A DNA stretch of 64,000 bases from Dendrolimus kikuchii (taxonomy: Eukaryota > Arthropoda > Insecta > Lepidoptera > Lasiocampidae): assembly GCA_019925095.2 (NCBI GenBank), contig CM034392.1, positions 10,993,887-11,057,886 on the forward strand. Direction: 5' to 3'. Shown here piece after piece: positions 32,025-42,871 of the stretch. How positions within the stretch are numbered: the first letter of the stretch is position 1; every line of letters starts with the position of its first letter. Both the position numbers and the translations under genes were made by a program. The notes below the pieces were generated by a model. It was given only the letters and a program-made list of their open reading frames with translations. It ran no database searches and was not told where the DNA came from.

Positions 32025-33090
32025 CTACAGATTTATTATATTATAGATAAAGGAATATTAGGAAGATACTACATATTTATGGCGTTTGGTATTGAAACGT
32101 TGGGTCCGGGGGTCCATCAGCAAATAACTTCTTCAAAGATATCCGTAAGAAGTTCTTTGACTTTATTTATGATCAGGGGCTGTTTCATATTTGTATTTCG
32201 CACAGAGAATCAGTGTTACCATCCAACTTCGCAATGCAGCTAGTCTTCTGGGCACACTTAACAAGCAGCACTTCTGCTATAAAGAGTGGTCAGGTAAAGA
32301 GTATCTAAAATAAACGTGCCTGTATGGTGAGGTTAATGAAAGTAGATAAAGCGAAAGTTGTTTGTCAGGTTCGTCACAAGGGGAGATCCATAGTCTTTGC
32401 CTGCCCCCATGGGAAACAGGCGTGATAATATGTATGTATGTATGATTATCATCGTCCATCCTAGATTACGATAATAGTTCATTTTTAACAACGCACGGTC
32501 TAATTTTCGTATGGAAGAAATATATTATATAGTATTTATGTAAAGTAATTAGATATAATACAGTTTTTACATTGTTATAACGTGGTATATAAGGCTACGA
32601 TTGTATAATAGCAGGTCTTGGAATCAATACTCAGTTTAAATAACCAAAATAAACCTTCGACAATTCAAATATTCCCAGTCTATTGTTTAGCGATAAAATT
32701 TAAAACAATCACAAACATCTAATAGCGTCTAATGGCCACGTCAATATAATGATTATTTTGATATCACAAACTTCTCGTTATAAACTGTCTTTCTAATTAC
32801 TTTTGTTTCAGTTTCCTGCAATGACAGGTTACTGGCTTAACAGCAAAGTTATTAAATCGCCTATACGCGGCTATTACTGTTAAACTTTTACTCGCAGGCT
32901 TGCGAACGATGCAACGGACGCTTAAACACTCGGTACAAAAATTAAAATTCACGAAATCAAATTCGGTCAAGTCCATTCACAATGTTGTCATTTCATGTAT
33001 GCAAACATGCAAACGTTCGTTGTTTTCTTCATTTATTTACATAACGCAAGAAAAGTAATTGACAATACCAATAAATTAATGATTGTTCTC
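32025..33090. other. Mostly AT-rich; LINE tail at 32390-32445
   Basis: CCTGCCCCCATGGGAAACAGG then CGTGATAATATG(TATG)n at 32400-32445 is the 3' end of an RTE-type LINE. A like piece is at 59205-59262. The rest holds no recognised feature. Confidence 0.5.
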
Positions 33091-33094
33091 TATA

Positions 33095-33423
33095 TCTAGG
33101 AGTATACTAATATTATAAAGAGGAAGATTTGTATTTTTTTTAAATATTTTGTAAGGAATAAACTCAAAAAGTACTGCACCGATTTTAAAAATTCTTTCAC
33201 TATTCGCTACATTATCCCATATTAATACAAGCTATATTTATTACTAGAAAAAGTTAGGGATTCCTTCTAAAACTTCAATAATGTAACCCAAGGTATAAAA
33301 AAATTGTGTTTGAGTGTGTCCGGGGATGGCTTAGATTCACAATTAGACCCAGTTGGTGGTGCTGGAATCAGGTTCTAGATTTTTAATTATTCAGGGCAGA
33401 ACAACGTCTCCCGAAACCGCTAG
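33095..33423 (+). mobile_element. Non-autonomous Helitron, 329 bp
   Basis: Preceded by A, starts TCTAGGAGTATACTAATATT, and ends CAGGGCAGAACAACGTCTCC..GCTAG before T: a 5' TC end, 3' hairpin region and CTAG. The right third shares the GTGTTTGAGTGTG, GATTCACAATTAG sequence of the 118-bp family. Confidence 0.7.
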
Positions 33424-33617
33424 TATGCAATAAAGAACATTCATTCATACCTCTTACCTTAAAAACTGTTGAACGCATCTCCTACAAAGTTATTCTAGTT
33501 GAAAGGACTTTTCAAGTTCTGGGTACATATTTGATTCTTTCCATAATTTTCCATTTGACAGGTTATAAATTAGAAGAGGATATACTTTTCAAGACTTGAA
33601 AGCAAAGATCTTCATAC

Positions 33618-33811
33618 CTTTTTTTTACTGCATGAGTTCAGCAGACAGGCAGACGGCCTACCTGGTGGAAATCGATTACGGATGCCTGTGGACATTTGTA
33701 ACACCAAAGGTGTTACAAATGCGCTGCCACTCTCTAAAGGAAGACTGGAACCTGGCCCTGATGCTGGAACACAACTCAAGGTTGTTATGGCGGCATACTC
33801 TAAACCAGGGG
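33618..33811 (-). repeat. Rep-A copy 6 (5'-truncated)
   Basis: T-rich tail, then GAGTTCAGCAGACAGGCAGA through TATGGCGGCATACTCTAAAC. The 5' part of the family is absent. Confidence 0.75.
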
Positions 33812-34391
33812 GACTCTAAAATAGCTATAGAAAACCCTACCCAGACTAATATGAACCAAAATTCAATAAGAATTTCTCTTATTAATATGACAACATTTAA
33901 GAGTGTATATTTTGAACCATTTAAACATATTTTAAATCATACCTAACAAAATGTTAACATAGTATGGAGCTGTTGAGTGTTGACAGATCGTTGAATGGTA
34001 TATAATTTATTATATTTCATCGGACGCAATAAATTGCACTCAGATAATACTAATTCACATTTTGTAATTGGCTTAATGATAACAGAAAAGTAATTTAAAC
34101 TACGCCTATACTATTACGATTTTCCAGCACGAAGACGGGAAATCATATCGGAACGAATATCGAATGACGAGATAGGTAAATTATTTTGATTTGTCGTCAT
34201 AGATTTCTTGGGCGCTTGTGAAATGGGCATTGTGAGAACGCTGAGAGGCGATACTAATGCATTCGACACGGTTTTGTCGCGGCCCTGTGTTGTTGCGCGT
34301 GCGCGCCGACATCGTCTCGTGACAATCGCCAATCGCCACGCCAATACATTGTTCCGCAATCGGAGTGGAATGTCTGGTCATTTTGAATATA
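33812..34391. other. AT-rich, then a GC-rich unique stretch
   Basis: 34130-34386 is GC-richer (GCGCGTGCGCGCCGACATCG) with a PHO-like GGGCATTG and CGCAATAAAT at 34025-34034. Its last part, GACAATCGCCAATCGCCACG..ATACATTGTTCCGCAATCG, is repeated at 35165 and 35361 (see below). Confidence 0.4.
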
Positions 34392-34962
34392 TCTAATATA
34401 TAAAATTCTCGTGTCACAGTTTTCGTTGCCATACTCCTCCGAAACGGCTTGACCGATTTTGATGAAATTTTTTGTGCTTATCCGGTATCTATGAGAATCG
34501 GCCAACATCTATTTCTCATCCCCCTAAATGTTAGGGGTAGTCCACCCCTAAATTTTATTTTTATTTTTTAGCAAAATTTTTTAATTTCTATTTTTTTATG
34601 ATACAACATACAAAAATACATACAATCCTCAATTTTCACCCCTCTACGATCAACCCCTATTTTTTATTTGTTAATTATAAACATTAATTTTTTGGCAAAA
34701 TTTTTAATCTTATTTTGCCATGACTTAGAATAAAAAGAAATATATTACTCTTTTAGATTCACAATTAGAATCGGTAGGTGGCGCTGAGATCGGGTTCTGG
34801 AATCCTCCCAATCACCTGGAGCGATTTTGGTGATTTTGTTTTTGTGTGTTTGAGTGGGTACCCGGATGGTTTAGATTCGCAATTAGAACCGGTACGTGGC
34901 TCTGGGATCGGGTTCTAGAATTTTATTTTTTAAAGGCAGGACAACGTCTGCCGGGGCCGCTA

Positions 34963-34963
<1 letters not shown>
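34392..34963 (+). mobile_element. Non-autonomous Helitron, 572 bp
   Basis: A/TCTAATATATAAAATTCTCG at the start and GGCAGGACAACGTCTGCC (hairpin), GGGGCCG, CTAG/T at the end fit all Helitron hallmarks. The 5' half carries CTCCTCCGAAACGGCTTGAC and ACCGATTTTGATGAAA, typical of these elements. Contains 1.4 units of the 118-bp repeat. Its 3' end abuts a (TA)n microsatellite. Confidence 0.85.
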
Positions 34964-35009
<46 letters not shown>

Positions 35010-35016
35010 TATATAC

Positions 35017-35048
<32 letters not shown>
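34964..35048. repeat. (TA)n microsatellite
   Basis: Nearly pure TA repeats, with short interruptions (TTCATATATACAC), starting at the host T of the Helitron junction. Confidence 0.95.
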
Positions 35049-35089
35049 CTTATATAACACTGTATTATACCTGATAACGGGCTACATGG

Positions 35090-35470
35090 GAAAGACTTAG
35101 TGACGTGGAGGTATATTGTAAGAAAATGGCATCTTTGTTTCCGTAAATTTCTCAAAATACCCCAAGTGATAATACTAATACATTGTTCCATAATCGAATA
35201 AAATTGTCTACACGTTTTGATTATGCAATATAGGAACAAGTTATAATTATACCTTAATTAGTGCTCGGTCTTTACGGCAAAGACGTAGCTAATTGCAGGA
35301 ATATTGTAGGGAAATGGCATGTTTTTTTTCGTAAGTATACCTGATATACCTAGCCCACATGACAATCGCCAATCGTCATGTTCAAGCTAATACATTGTTC
35401 TGTAATCGAATAGAAATGTCTGGTCGTTTTGTTTATGCATGTTATTAGGTATATCTTGTATTTAGTACTA
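35090..35470. repeat. Two units of a decayed local duplication
   Basis: AAATGGCAT, a GTTTCCGTAA-like stretch and CTAATACATTGTTC..AATCGAAT occur at about 35124-35222 and 35311-35436, roughly 190-212 bp apart. A third unit at 34321-34386 lies left of the Helitron and TA run, which therefore inserted into the array. Confidence 0.6.
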
Positions 35471-35479
35471 ACGGTTTCA

Positions 35480-36480
35480 ATCATATATGTTACTATGCAA
35501 TCACTTGCCCCACCATCGGGTGAATTATAATATTTAAAATAATTTAAAATATTCATGTGCATGTTATGCTAAGCTGTAAGTAAAAGTAATATTGTACCAA
35601 CCAGTATGCAAGAATAGTCAACAAATAACACAGCAACACTTCATATACATTCTACTCCTGGTTATGCCACAGGAACTACCCTTTTATCTGGATAAAAAGT
35701 AAAGTTAGTCTCTATACTTACTAAATTCTAATAATATCTGTTAATGTAGAACGCCTAAACAAGCCCAAACAAGCAAAAACACAAAGGGATAAACAAACTC
35801 ACTTTATTTTCATACATCATCATTAACGCTATCAATCAGAACTGACAGATTTTTTTTAAAGCCTAGAATTGTCAATGACTGACATTGAATCTACAATTGT
35901 GAATGAATTAGATATTTCTACAGATATCAAATTTAAACACTGATGTTAAGCGTATAGCTTTACATATAGTGAAGGGTCCCGTAGTAGCAACCGACTAATG
36001 TTGGTTTTGGTATTTGACTATGGAACTCCGACAGCTAATAATATCAAGATCCTTAAACTTGAAAAATAATTATTCAAATACACATTTGTATCATAGAATT
36101 ACTAATAAAAGGTAACATTGCAATATGCAATGAAAAGGCTATTGATGAATAATAATAGTACTATCAACAATGTGCATTGAATTGTAAACTGGTACCTAAA
36201 TATAAGAGACGCCGAGGGCTAACCTTATCTAAGCTGTATGTTGCTGAATTAATAAATAGCAATTCTACCTTTATAAGTTGAATTGCATGATGGAAGGCAT
36301 TACATTCACGTTTGTTGTAAGTACAAAATGTGCAATAAAGCACAATATTTCAATAATATCATTTTCACACAATAAATTAAAGTATACAAAATTAAATTTA
36401 CAAATTAATGTATGTATATTTAAATTCTACATTCCTATTTCTTTCCCCTACATGTACATCGCCAGATTAGTTAAGAATTT
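35480..36480. other. AT-rich sequence, no gene seen
   Basis: No supported feature. Confidence 0.4.
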
Positions 36481-36489
36481 GCTTTAAGC

Positions 36490-36625
36490 TAGGGTGCCTG
36501 GAAGAGATCGCTTTTAGCGATAAGGCCGCCTGTTTTTTTGCCAAGAAGTATTCTAACATTGCATTTTGTTTCTGTAATTGTTTATTTTGGTGAGCAATAA
36601 AGTATTATCTAATGTAATCTAATTT
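36490..36625 (+). repeat. Rep-B copy (LINE-type 3' tail), plus orientation
   Basis: CCTGGAAGAGATCGCTTTTAGCGATAAGGCCG followed about 75 bp later by GAGCAATAAAGTATTATC(TAATG). The longest, cleanest tail of this family here. Confidence 0.7.
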
Positions 36626-36869
36626 ACCGTATTAGAATTATGAATCTTATAAAGTCAATATATGTAGTTTTAAAAACTAAATAAATTGGTTTATTGCTTT
36701 ACTCTAACATTCTGTCCGTTTTTCAATAGTCGTAATCACAACAGCCTTAAATTAATTATGTCTAACAGTTGCAAAAACCTTTGAGAATAGTAAGTATCGT
36801 TTACGTTTTGATTGTATACTATATTTAAAAATATATAATACACATATAACACACAGACCAAGTACTTAC

Positions 36870-36917
36870 TAAGATCTTCATGTCCTTGTGATCCGTGGAC
36901 ACAGGGTCGATACTAAC
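36870..36917 (-). CDS. Small internal coding exon (48 nt) of the minus-strand gene
   Basis: On the minus strand: ATTATCTTTTTTCAG, then 48 nt, then GTAAGTACTTGG. Both sites are close to consensus with a good pyrimidine tract. The exon reads VSIDPVSTDHKDMKIL in phase 0; the other two frames contain stops. It begins and ends in phase 0, so it can be included or skipped without changing the frame. It lies between exon 1A (42.8 kb) and exon 1B (25.9 kb), so it would belong only to transcripts from the distal promoter. Base composition is clearly GC-richer than its flanks. The sequence is acidic and basic mixed with no domain I recognise. Confidence 0.7.
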
Positions 36918-36924
36918 CTGAAAA

Positions 36925-37255
36925 AAGATAATATGAGTATGACTTTTATTTTTTATTTTGTTAGTGCATCATCAGAGGCGATACTATCATAGCCGTATCA
37001 GCCGTACCAATGTATGTAAAAAAGTTTCTAAAATGTTTTTCACAATCTCAAATTCTTATTGCTTAGAGAGAGAGGTAAATGTCCATAGAAACAGAAATGA
37101 TTGAAAATTATGATTTTTCTTCATCAATAGATTTGCAATAGAAATGTTTAATAAATTATACTGTTCTTTAGTAGTAATAGTACTATAGTGTACTAGTTGC
37201 GAAAACTTAAGAAAATATTATACATACATAGAATAGCTGTACGTTACTACTAATA
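36925..37255. other. AT-rich intron sequence
   Basis: No feature seen. Confidence 0.4.
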
Positions 37256-37259
37256 GTTT

Positions 37260-37425
37260 CTTATGCCGCCTCCACATTGGGCCAACGAAGGCTAACGAAA
37301 TCCATACTTAACCCCATACTATTCATATATTTGAATGCTCGTTGGCCTTCGGCGAAATGTTCACGTTCATCCAACGAACCCCTTCGTTGACATTCAATGG
37401 TCTAATGTGTACGTGACTTTATACT
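37260..37425. mobile_element. Probable MITE with CCAACGAA ends
   Basis: GCCTCCACATTGGGCCAACG on the left and, inverted on the right, CGTACACATTAGACC then CAACGAAGGGG form imperfect inverted ends. The interior repeats GTTGGCCTTCGGC-type words. Boundaries are approximate. Confidence 0.45.
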
Positions 37426-37454
37426 ATTTAATATCGGTAGGTATTTATTTTCAT

Positions 37455-37790
37455 CACTTGCTGATGCCCGCGACTTCGTCCGCGTGGTGCGGTTTTTTAA
37501 CTATCCCACGGGAACTCTTGAATTTTTCGGGATCAAAAGTATCTTATATGTTGACCAGGAATATAAGCTACCACCATACAAAATTTCATTTAAATCGGTC
37601 CAGTCTTTTCGGAGATTAGCCGGTATAAACAGACAGACAAACAAAGACACAAAAAATTTGAAAAAATCTAAATTAGTTCTATTTCACTTCTTACATCCCC
37701 CTGACTCGGTTTTTAGTATTTTTTTTCATTGTACAGAAATTAGACCTCTACAGTTTTTTTATATGTATATAGATATAGATTTTGGGCTTC
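37455..37790 (-). mobile_element. Helitron-like fragment (CCCGCGACTTCGTCCGCG family)
   Basis: GATGCCCGCGACTTCGTCCG at the left (inverted 3' hairpin region), then ACCATACAAAATTTCATTTA, ATCGGTCCAGTCTTTTCGG, GACAGACAAAC, and TATGTATATAGA at the right (inverted 5' end). The CTAG terminus itself is mutated. Confidence 0.55.
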
Positions 37791-38430
37791 GCCCCATTTT
37801 GTGGTGAAATCCCTCCTATACTTGCCTCAACTAATTATGATATAGGGTTTGCTTAGGACTAGATACACCACTACATAGTAGTATTACATTTATTAATGTT
37901 TTAACGAAATCTTACATCTTTGCCTATTATTGTAGGTATAGCCAGCTTATTTAATCACAATTATGTTGTCTTGGTCATCAAATATAAGGTATAGTGTTAA
38001 GAATAAATAAATAAATGTATAAAATTTCACATACAATTAACAGACTTGATGTATGTTGAAGACAAGCGTTCTCATTAGATGTACCTACGACAAAGGCAGT
38101 TTAGCCTTGTCATTTATAAATGCTTTTTAATTTTGAATAAATGAAAAATATACCGCAATTTAATACATATTAAAAAAGTTCAAAATATTTATTGTTTTAA
38201 AAAGAAACGGTTTTTCAATATCATAATTATTGATTCTTGAATTTAGTGTTAGAGGTCTTGGAAAATAGGAACGCGGTCTTAGAAAAACAGTATAAAAGGG
38301 AATAAGAAATAAAAAGTCGTTAACTGAACTATAATCGAATGAAGCGCATAGAGAATTACTTTCGGTCTATTTTCCCATCAGTCAACACCGAGAAACAAAA
38401 AACTAATTAGAAAGCCCCTAAAAAGTTAAT
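37791..38430. other. AT-rich sequence, no gene seen
   Basis: No supported feature. Confidence 0.4.
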
Positions 38431-38434
38431 ATCA

Positions 38435-38645
38435 TAAGTCGGGGCAACGTACACACGAGCGAATTTAATTTGGAGCTTTTTTAATTACGTCGAAGGATTT
38501 TTTCGGAGCGGGCTGGTTTGGGCGCCGCGCGGCCGCCAGCCCTGTAATTATGGGCCCCGTAATTGCGAGACCCAACAGAGTGCACCCCGCACCATTCACC
38601 ACCACCCTGCACTAGTTCTGATCCCAAACACCCCCGAAACAGGGT
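38435..38645. promoter_or_regulatory. Homeodomain-site-rich island, candidate enhancer
   Basis: Unique and GC-rich yet studded with TAATTA-type cores: TTTTTTAATTACGTCG, CCCTGTAATTATGG (38540-38553) and CCCCGTAATTGCG right after it. The 14-mer CCCTGTAATTATGG recurs in the island at 55265. Located in the presumed intron upstream of the 48-nt exon. The regulatory role is inferred. Confidence 0.4.
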
Positions 38646-39024
38646 TATTCTACTTCCCACATGTATACGTAAGGCCTACTCTAAACAAAGCGGGTTTTAA
38701 CAATCTTTGTACTTGTTGTGACGATAGAAGAGATGTTCTCACTATGTATACAAAATATCATAGTTTCCGTCATATCTTTTGGCTGTTCTTAGTAAGTAAC
38801 AAATTCCGGTGCAATAGACGATTATCGACGATTATATAAAATCAGGTATTACGCAGCCTTTTGCAGAGGATATAAAATTTGTCGCGAACCGTAACATTTT
38901 AATTTTTAGCATCATTTCTGACATAAATGATTGTTAGTAACTCTTTCAATTTATTGATTTTTATTCTTTCACTTTGGTTTAAATAAAGAATACAACTAAG
39001 TTTGAATAGACATTTTAAAATACT
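38646..39024. other. AT-rich sequence, no gene seen
   Basis: No feature seen. Confidence 0.4.
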
Positions 39025-39025
39025 A

Positions 39026-39351
39026 CTAGTGGCCGTCCGTGGTCGAAGTCGACCATAATAATTAATGTCAAAGACTATACTTCTATAATCACAGATTTCG
39101 CCAACGCTACACTGTCAATTTGACTTGAACAATAAAGAAAAGAGTATATATGCGTGTGTGTCAAATACATGGTAGTGAGTGTAATTTTTTTTAAATTGAT
39201 TTAATATAGTTTTTATGTATAATTTAAAAAATTATTAGCATTCGTCGCTTCTTCTCTATATAAACTATAAGTGTGCGAAATTTAATACTCCGTCCGCGCA
39301 ATTTTCGTAAAAAGGGGTACAAAGTTTTTGCTTCACGTGTATAAATATAGA
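39026..39351 (-). mobile_element. Non-autonomous Helitron, 326 bp, intact ends
   Basis: Minus strand: A/TCTATATTTATACACGTGAA at the 5' end, and at the 3' end a perfect 6-bp hairpin GGTCGA-CT-TCGACC, 11 nt, then CTAG/T. A textbook Helitron terminus. No coding capacity. Confidence 0.85.
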
Positions 39352-39650
39352 TGATATAAGAGATTAAATTCGTTGACTGATACACTCTTTGACATCTTAC
39401 AAAAGGTCATAACTTCTTTGATTTTGTATTAATCTAGTAATGTATAACGTCAATTGTAAAGAGACAAATAGCTTATTACATTACTTGTTTAACCAATAAC
39501 AAAAATAAAATTATTTTATCGTGCAATTATAAAACTAAGATAATAACAAGGCAAAGCCAACTCTTTTATATGCAAATTATTTTAATATTGTAAAATTGGT
39601 CACACACCCAAAGGCCTAGCATTTGCCGGATTATAGTATAAAATATATAC
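39352..39650. other. AT-rich sequence
   Basis: No feature seen. Confidence 0.4.
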
Positions 39651-39750
39651 GGTCTTATTCATATTGAGTTAGAGTAAGTTTGTAAGTAAAGTTTTCTTTA
39701 AGAACCTTAAAAACGCCTATAGACTTACGGTAACTCAATATAAATAAGAC
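39651..39750. mobile_element. M2 MITE copy 2
   Basis: GGTCTTATTCATATTGAGTT and AACTCAATATAAATAAGAC are inverted. Internal AGAGTAAGTTTGTAAG is shared with copy 1 at 12669-12761. Confidence 0.75.
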
Positions 39751-39881
39751 AGACAGTAGTTATTTAGAACATCAGTATAAAATAGTCTAATTGTGTGCCA
39801 TTCAACGCACATTAAAGGGCTCTGTAGAGGTGTGATCAACGTCATTTAGTAATATAACTAAAAAAAACATTTAATAATCAG

Positions 39882-40082
39882 GGTATCTGCCTGCCGTCTG
39901 GATGGCTATCAGCCGTGCTCTAAAGTACTCCGTCATAACAACGTTAGTTTTGTAGTGTGTTTTGTATTTTATAAATTATTAGTAACACTTTTGTTGTTAC
40001 TAATGTCCAATGGCGATAGCAACCGCTTTTAATTAGGTGGGATATCTGCCTATCTGATGAATTCATGCAATAACAATAAAAT
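39882..40082 (+). repeat. Rep-A copy 7 (old, partial)
   Basis: Diverged: CTGCCGTCTGGATGGCTATC, ACTCCGTCATAACAACG, TGTCCAATGGCGATAGCAAC, AATTCATGCAATAACAATAAA. The family start is missing. Confidence 0.65.
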
Positions 40083-41185
40083 CTTACATCTCAAGAACGC
40101 ACATTGAAAATATTTTTTTCGCGATTTCAGTACATATCTTAGCACACACCTTGTCAAATATTATATAAATCCAGTAGTTTTTAGCAAAATTTATTGTGAC
40201 AAATAAAGAAGACAGTTGGATGCACATGATGAAAAATCATCACACGGTATGCTTATATAAATAAGCGTACTGTTTTTGCCCAAATGGCTACGAATTTCTA
40301 AAAAGATTTTTTCGTACTTGTTTCATTATACACAATGGCAGGCAAAGGCACTCAGTTCAGACAGTATTGTCTAATGTATATATTGTCTTCAGTAAATTTA
40401 GCCAAATTGTAAGTCTGTGACAACTTGAGTGGCCATATTTGACAACACACTACATTTCTCACAAAAACATCATTACTTAAAAAATATGAATATAGTACAA
40501 CTATTGTTCATTTTAAAGTAATATTACACATTCTTTGAAATTAAAACTGCACAGCACAACATTACTTAACCTCCAAAAACTTTTTTATTTCGTAGATTCA
40601 AATATTTATAAATGTCAAATAATAAAAAAAACAACATAAAGGATGGATGTTTTCATAATTAACAATAAATTAAAAACGATTATTTTAATTCATTATATTT
40701 AATTAAAACATTACTCAAACAAAATTAAATCGATCTTTCAATAATACAATTATGGTTTTCTTACCGTGTAATACAAACATGCAATGAAACATTATCTGAA
40801 AATAATAATTACTGCCGCAAGTGTCCGAAACGTATGGAAAGGATTACTCCATTTAATTATGATGACTAGCTAGTCGTAAATGGAAAAAATATTTTAACTC
40901 AGCATTATAATAATTATAGAGCCACATTCGGCCAGAGCCTAATGTAGATGGACTACTTCTATTTAAGTAGATGTATAATATTTTATTTATGTAACTGTTG
41001 CCTCATAATTTGGGTTTAATAAGCAGTTGCTTGAAACTGCATATACGTGTCATGGTTAAATAAATGTTTAGGTTTTTTGTTCATTTAATTTTTGATTAAC
41101 CATGTTTTAAGATATTATTTTGATGTTACTCAATCGGTTAAATGTAAAAAATGGTTGTAGTGATATACCTATCTCCGCTGTAACT
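40083..41185. other. AT-rich sequence, no gene seen
   Basis: No supported feature. Confidence 0.4.
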
Positions 41186-41189
41186 GGAA

Positions 41190-41410
41190 TAATATTAGTG
41201 TTAGTGACTGTTTAACGTAGATGTAGCAATAGGATTAATGCGTAATTGGTGGCGAAATTTGCTATTAATTCTTAATAATGTTAAACATTGACCGATAACG
41301 TACATATGTATATACACTAAAGTAGCTAACGATTAACCACGTTTTGTTTAACGCTATAAACAAGACGCATTTGGCCATAGTCACTAACACTAACATTATC
41401 CTATAGCATA
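41190..41410 (+). mobile_element. M1 MITE copy 3
   Basis: Best-kept ends of the family: AATATTAGTGTTAGTGACTG on the left and AGTCACTAACACTAACATTA on the right. The interior matches copies 1 and 2. Confidence 0.8.
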
Positions 41411-41810
41411 CCATCAGGTATATAACAAATATATTTATTTATTGGCAAGCAAACACACACATTGTAGAATATCCCTAAGCTAATAATTCACGCTTTTGTT
41501 ATGGGTAATATACAATAACACAAGGACGTACAAGTAACGGTAAGTACGTTTCTATTTCCTATGCCGATATATGAACCCGGGGCCATACATAATAATACAC
41601 TAATTATACAATCCTAGAATCTAAAAGTTCCAGTGAGCTGAGGAAGCAAAGGCCACTCAACTGCAGAATTAAAAAACAGCGACACAAATAAGTAAGTAAG
41701 TAAGTATTGTTTACAAGCTTCATTTCGCTAATATATTTTATTTTCTATACACCCGATGATCGATTATGAAACGAAAGATTTCTAGATAATAGTTGACAAA
41801 AGGAGAAAGG
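41411..41810. other. AT-rich sequence
   Basis: AAGTAAGTAAGTAAGTA near 41690 is a short tandem repeat. No gene seen. Confidence 0.4.
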
Positions 41811-42075
41811 TCTCACGCGGCCTATTATGGCGGCGGAGAGGCGACGGCGCGTTTCGCGGCGGGGACGACGGGAGGTGTTTGTGCGCCATAATCACACACA
41901 TAATCACACCAATTAAATATTTTTATTCCCTTTCTGCCTTTGTTGGCAGCCGAGGTGTGTCTTTGTTGGCTTATTTCTCCCGAACGTCTTTTGTTTGCCG
42001 TGCAACGAACGCTCGCAGTTTAGACAAGAATGGCTATTGTTGTTTTTTTTTTACAAGACATTTGATACGTCTAAT
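41811..42075 (-). promoter_or_regulatory. CpG island with paired PHO/YY1-like sites
   Basis: Very CpG-rich at 41811-41880 (GGCGACGGCGCGTTTCGCGG). Two GCCATAAT sites face each other at 41824-41831 (inverse) and 41885-41892, with GGAGAGG between, the motif mix described for Polycomb response elements. Alternatively the minus strand codes: ATG at 41889 opens MAHKHLPSSPPRNAPS and runs to a donor-like CCGC/GTGAGA at 41817, in phase 1, not matching the other exons. I favour a regulatory or untranslated role. Confidence 0.35.
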
Positions 42076-42109
42076 TTCAGCGGATTTCTTAAATAATTAG
42101 ATTAATTAC

Positions 42110-42780
42110 TTTGTTTTTGTTATAAAATTATAACAGAAAGTAGAAATTGCTGCTCAAATTATTTTAGTTTTATTGTACATTTGTTTATTATTTTGCAGTT
42201 GACTAGATAGTGTCAATTATTAAAGTGTTTATCCCATGCTCCGATTTATATATTCAATCATATATTTTTTTTTTTTATTTTGTGGAGATATACCGATTTT
42301 AATCACCTTTTGATTTAGTTAGTTCATATTTTAGCTTAAATAAAATGTGCTAATTACATTTTACGAATATTTGAGAAGTTCATTGTTATAGTAAGAGTTG
42401 TATACAATCCACATGGAGTGGATGACGTTGTTATCCTACATTCTTTGTTCTAGAAAACTGTTTCAGTTTCAGTTGTTTGCAGAATGTTTTTGTTACTTTA
42501 TTCCCTTTCTTTTTACATACTTGTGGTCCTTTTTATTTTTATTGTAACATTAATGTGTAACCATTTTATCAGTGGGCAATATAGGACTCAAATTCTTATG
42601 TAAGGATAATTCTTATTGTGTCACATCAATAATATATTATTGTATTTTGTCATCCTTTTATTAATCAATAAAAAACATCAAATGTAAGCAAAATTTTAAC
42701 TAATAAGAATGAAACCTCAAATAATTTTGATATTAAACTACGCACAAATGTTTTTTTTTAATTGTAACAAAGAAAATACT
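42110..42780. other. AT-rich intron sequence
   Basis: No feature seen; several T and A runs. Confidence 0.4.
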
Positions 42781-42793
42781 TAAAACCAAATAC

Positions 42794-42871
42794 CTCGTGG
42801 TAGTAATTGTTGGTAACATTATGGTGAGCCGGGTGCGAGCCCCCGTGCTGCTGATAGTACGCGCAATTCAT
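42794..42871 (-). CDS. Alternative first coding exon 1A of the minus-strand gene
   Basis: Minus strand: CTGATGGGTCAAG-ATG opens 26 codons beginning MNCAYYQQHGGSHP and ending TNNYYHE, then GAG/GTATTTGG, a donor in phase 0. The peptide is rich in His, Tyr, Asn and Gln, a composition typical of insect transcription-factor N termini. Directly upstream is a CpG-rich stretch with an initiator-like TCAGT. Joined in phase to the 48-nt exon at 36870-36917, it stays open; the intron would be about 5.9 kb. The donor is weaker than GTAAGT, which lowers certainty. I do not recognise the protein. Confidence 0.6.

Noticed and set aside
34846..35239. ORFs rich in Tyr-Ile
   Set aside because: Translation of a (TA)n microsatellite and Helitron end.
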